This document shows positions 61,099 through 64,000 of a stretch of DNA of 64,000 nucleotides, in pieces (the first letter of the stretch is position 1; every line of letters begins with the position of its first letter). A program made the position numbers and the translations under genes. Source of the DNA: Hyphomicrobiales bacterium (GTDB lineage: Bacteria; Pseudomonadota; Alphaproteobacteria; Rhizobiales; Beijerinckiaceae); NCBI GenBank assembly GCA_016716745.1, contig JADJVD010000011.1, positions 1 through 64,000 on the forward strand, given 5' to 3'. The notes beneath the pieces were generated by a model that worked only from the letters and a program-made list of their open reading frames with translations, did not search any database and was not told the origin of the DNA.

Positions 61099-62051
61099 AT
61101 GAGCGACCGTCAATGTCGGATCGGGCAGGGCGCCAGGAGGCGCGCTTCTCGAAGCGGACGCTGGCGACTATTTCCAGCTCCTGAAGCCGCGCGTCATGTC
61201 GCTGGTCGTGTTCACGGCCCTCGTCGGCCTGAGCGTCGCGCCGGGCCCGCTCAATCCGGTCCTGGCGTTCGCCTCGATCCTCGCGATCGCCGTCGGGGCG
61301 CCGGGGCGTCGGGCGCGCTGAACATATGGTACGACGCCGACATCGACGCGATCATGTCGCGCACGGCAAGCGCGGCCATTCCGGCCGGCCGCGTCGGCCG
61401 GCGAGGCGCTGGCCTTCGGCCTGGTGCTGTCCGCTGCTGTCGGTGATGACGCTCGGCCTTGACGCGAACTGGCTCGCCGCCGGTCTGCTGGCCTTCACCA
61501 TCTTCTTCTATGCCGTCGTCTACACGATGTGGCTGAAGCGCTCGACGCCGCAGAACATCGTCATCGGCGGCGCGGCCGGCGCCTTTCCGCCGATGATCGG
61601 CTGGGCATGCGTCACCGGCACCGTGACCATCGAAAGCATAGTGCTGTTCCTGATCATCTTCCTGTGGACGCCGCCGCACTTCTGGGCGCTGGCGCTGTTC
61701 AAGGCCAAGGATTACGGCGCGGCCGGCATCCCGATGATGCCGAATGTCGCGGGCCGATCGACCCAGCTGCAGATCCTCGTCTATTCGCTTCTGCTGGCGC
61801 CGGTCGGCGCTGCTGCCCTATGCGCTCGGCCTGGCGGGTCGTTTACGCGGCGTGGCCGTTCTCGGCGCCGGCGCGTGTTCGTGCTCGCCGTTCAGGTTTG
61901 GCGTGCGCGAGGGCCGACCGCGCCGATCTCGGCGGCGAAGCGCCTGTTCGGCTTTTCGCTGGTCTACCTCTTCGCCCTGTTCGCCATCCTCCTGGCCGAG
62001 CGGCGCTTGGGCGCCGTCTTGCAGGGCGGGTGCGTGACGCGCGAGGATTGA
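61099..62051 (+). CDS. ctaB: Protoheme IX farnesyltransferase (heme O synthase), frameshifted
   Basis: This membrane prenyltransferase converts heme b to heme o for oxidase assembly. Pieces seen are YFQLLKPRVMSLVVFTALVG, ALNIWYDADIDAIMSRT (the N-x-x-x-D-x-x-x-D prenyl-diphosphate site), and YAVVYTMWLKRSTPQNIVIG. GGAAGAFPPMIGWACVTGTV, WTPPHFWALALFKAKDYGAA and LVYLFALFAILLAER are also present. They are spread over all three frames, with breaks near 61160, 61300, 61400, 61805 and 61900. The start is uncertain; ATG 61099 is the best upstream choice. Confidence 0.85.
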
Positions 62052-62170
62052 AGCTCCACGAACAGCAAAAGAAGGCGCCAGCGCTCGCGCAACTTGGCGC
62101 TCGGCCTCGCGCTCGCGGCCTTCGGTGCTGGTCTACATCACCATCGTGAGCGCCAACCTGGGCTGCGACC
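62048..62170 (+). CDS. Small CoxF-like membrane protein, frameshifted
   Basis: A short frame starting TTG 62048 (overlapping the ctaB stop) reads KLHEQQKKRRQRSRNLALGL when one base is removed near 62070. It continues ALAAFGVLVYITIVSANLG after a second correction near 62125. A basic N-terminus and single membrane helix in the ctaB-ctaG gap match the small CoxF protein of alphaproteobacterial cox operons. Its boundary with ctaG cannot be fixed. Confidence 0.5.
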
Positions 62171-62771
62171 ATGGCGCACGGGCGGTTAGCGAGGAGGACG
62201 CCCCGCATCGACATCCGCGCCAGGGCAGAACCGCACGCGTCTGCGCGTGCTGGCCGTCGTCGGCACCATGATCGGCGTGTCCTGCGCGCCGTTCCGCTCT
62301 ACCAAGCTGTTCTGCCAGGTCACCGGCTACGGCGGCACGACGCAGCCGGCGCGACCCCTCCCACAAGGTCCTGGACCGGACAATCACCGTCCGCTTCGAC
62401 GCCAATGTCGCCCCAGGGCCTGCCTGGGAACTTCCAGCCGGTGATGCCGTCGAAGTGACAAGTGCGCATCGGCGAAACCACGCTGGCCTTCTCTAGGCGC
62501 AAAATTTCTTCGAAGCGCCGACGCGCGGCAAGGCGACGTCTCAATGTCGTGCCCGAACTGGCCGGGCGCCTATTTCAACAAGATCGAGTGCTTCTGCTTC
62601 ACCGACACCACGCTCAAGCCCGGCGAAAAGCTGGACATGCCTGTCGTGTTCTTCGTCGATCCGGCGATCGTCGAGAGCCCGACCAGGAAGGACATCATGA
62701 CGATCACGCTTCCTACACCTTCTTCCGCCGAAGGCCGCTGCCGGAAGCCGGGGCCCGGCGACCGGGCTTGA
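62171..62771 (+). CDS. ctaG: Cytochrome c oxidase assembly protein CtaG (Cox11), frameshifted
   Basis: This copper chaperone delivers copper to the CuB site. Segments over several frames are LRVLAVVGTMIGVSCA, the FCQVTGYGGTTQ motif, and ITVRFDANVAPGLPW. NVVPELAGAYFNKIECFCFT (with the copper-binding Cys-x-Cys) and DTTLKPGEKLDMPVVFFVDP are also present. SPTRKDIMTITLSYTFF follows near the end. At least five indels interrupt it. It has an N-terminal anchor and a periplasmic domain as usual. The start is uncertain. Confidence 0.85.
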
Positions 62772-62837
62772 AAGGAAGAGCAGTGCGCCGGCGGCGCAAA
62801 GCAGCCGCGAGCACCGAAGATAGGACCGGGGGAAACC

Positions 62838-63786
62838 ATGGCTGGCCCACGCCAAGCCGAACCACGACTACCACCTCGTCGATCCGAGCCCGTGGCCGTT
62901 CATCGGCTGGCTGGCCGCTTGCTGATCGGCCGTCGGCGCGATCCTCTGGATGCGGGCCTGACCCTCCGCGGCCTGAAGCTGGCGCCGTGGCTGTTCGGCG
63001 GGCCTTCCTGGCGTCTCTACACCATGTTCGCCTGGTGGTCGGACTCGATCGGGGAGGCCAGACCGGCACCACACCCCGGTCGTGCCGCTGCACCTGCGCT
63101 ACGGCATGATCATGTTCATCGCTTCGGAAGTGATGTTCTTCTCGGCCTGGTTCTGGGCGTTCTTCGACGCCAGCCTGTGTTCAGGCGAAGCCGGCCAGCC
63201 GCGTCGCCTTCACGGGCGGCGTCTGGCCGCCAAAGGGCATCGAAGTCCTCGATCCCTTGCACCTGCCGCTTCTCAACACGCTCATCCTGCTGCTCTCGGG
63301 CACCACGGTTACCTGGGCGCACCACGCGCTGCTGCATGGCGACCGCAAGGGCCTGAGCAGGGCCTGCTCGTCACCATCCTGCTCGGCGCGCTGTTCACCG
63401 GCATCCAGGCCTACGAGTACATCCACGCTCCGTTCGGGTTCAAGAACTCGATCTACGGCGCGACTTTCTTCATGGCGACCGGCTTCCACGGCTTCCACGT
63501 GCTCATCGGCACGATCTTCCTGATCGTCTGCCTGTTCCGCGCGCTGCCGGGCCACTTCACGCCGAAGCAGCATCTCGGCTTCGAGGCCGCGGCCTGGTAC
63601 TGGCACTTCGTCGACGTGGTCTGGCTGTTCCTGTTCGCCTGCATCTGTAATGGGGCTCCGCTGGAGTGGCCGGCGCGCACCGACGGGGGGCGCGAGCATC
63701 AGGCGCGGCGAGGATGGCCTTGTCGCCGGCCTTTTCTTTCGCGCATCAGTTGCGTAATCCCCATACAACCAGTAGTTGCAATTTAA
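62838..63786 (+). CDS. coxC: Cytochrome c oxidase subunit III, frameshifted
   Basis: The seven-helix subunit III supports the stability of the catalytic core. Pieces seen are HAKPNHDYHLVDPSPWPFIG, LYTMFAWWSDSIGEA, LHLRYGMIMFIASEVMFFSA, and WFWAFFDASLCSGEAGQ. HLPLLNTLILLLSGTTVTWA, FGFKNSIYGATFFMATGFHG and YWHFVDVVWLFLFACI follow. Breaks are near 62845, 62930, 63060, 63180, 63360 and 63648. The 3' end given is the stop of the last open frame and could be about 100 bp too far. ATG 62838 is the start. Confidence 0.88.
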
Positions 63787-63853
63787 GCTAACCACGCGCC
63801 AGTATCGACAGGTGCCGCACGGGGAATCGCGGCAGATGCGGGAGACATTGAAG

Positions 63854-64000
63854 ATGGGGGCCAGGAACAGCCGTCGTCGGCGCAACGACGTCTGACCGGC
63901 TGTGGACGATTGGCGACCTGGCGCGCGAATACGGCGTCACGCTGCGCACGCTGCGCTTTACGAGGACAAAGCGCTGATCGCCCCGCTGCGGCAGGCGACG
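63854..64000 (+). CDS. MerR-family regulator, N-terminal part (runs off window, frameshifted)
   Basis: From about 63894 the frame reads DRLWTIGDLAREYGVTLRTL, then RF, the MerR helix-turn-helix start. After one missing base near 63958 it continues EDKALIAPLRQAT in the expected frame (family R-F-Y-E-x-x-G-L-I-x-P). The true start is not certain; ATG 63854 is in a different frame and would need another correction. MerR regulators twist promoters in response to metals or stress. The gene continues beyond the window. Confidence 0.7.

Overview
The window is high-GC (roughly 70%) chromosomal DNA from an alphaproteobacterium, most likely of the order Hyphomicrobiales (Rhizobiales). The evidence is an ATP synthase Fo operon with separate b and b' subunits and no F1 genes beside it, the ispH-thrB-rnhA order, DUF4170 next to a DUF374 acyltransferase, a DUF6101 protein, an ELM1-family protein, an IalB-family protein, and the cox order coxB-coxA-ctaB-(coxF-like)-ctaG-coxC. 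I see no insertion sequence, prophage, integrase or CRISPR array. Most genes are core metabolism.

Layout. 0-4.8 kb: end of a TPR protein, ispE, rpmI-rplT, a zincin-like unknown, arsC, dapB and a DUF1330 protein. 4.8-9.4 kb: a glycan-type cluster (glycosyltransferase, ELM1-like, pyruvyltransferase-like, methyltransferase, LicD). 9.9-15.9 kb: histidine utilisation (hutU, hutH, hutI leftward, hutF rightward) around a HutC-type operator. 16-21.5 kb: tRNA-Ser(GGA), a HAD phosphatase, ispH, a DMT exporter, a Mo-cofactor-fold protein, thrB, rnhA and a peroxiredoxin. 21.5-27.4 kb: envelope genes (DsbD-N-like, AlgH, lpxK, waaA, DUF374 acyltransferase, DUF4170, CysQ-like). 28.1-28.6 kb: palindromic repeats and G-runs. 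28.7-33.4 kb: pheS and pheT with two related secreted proteins between them. 33.5-41.5 kb: GST, gpmA, pcaI-pcaJ, ogt, a DUF937 repeat protein, a MATE exporter and a KefB-type antiporter. 41.6-42.4 kb: a 191-bp tandem array. 42.4-48 kb: a DUF72 protein, a three-gene membrane/secreted cluster of unknown function, and a small secreted protein. 48.2-50.9 kb: atpI-B-E-F'-F with promoter and terminator. 51-56.8 kb: glycine cleavage genes behind a tandem glycine riboswitch, with two unrelated genes inserted. 57-58 kb: a lipoprotein and IalB. 58.4-63.8 kb: cytochrome c oxidase. 63.9 kb: start of a MerR regulator.

Sequence quality matters here. At least seven genes before 59 kb carry one frameshift each, several of them in homopolymers (ispE, hutH, hutI, the DsbD-N-like gene, the DUF374 gene, the DUF72 gene and the large secreted gene at 44.3 kb). 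From about 59.5 kb to the end indels occur every one to two hundred bases, in genes that are normally intact. The simplest reading is uncorrected long-read sequence that worsens toward a contig end, not pseudogenes.

I found no clear new defence or mobile system. The best candidates for undescribed biology are the 43.5-47.6 kb membrane/secreted cluster, the secreted paralogues inside the pheS-pheT block, the DUF937 protein with its repeated D-I-L-G-Q-M-M motif, and a dispersed element of about 98 bp with inverted ends present in two copies.
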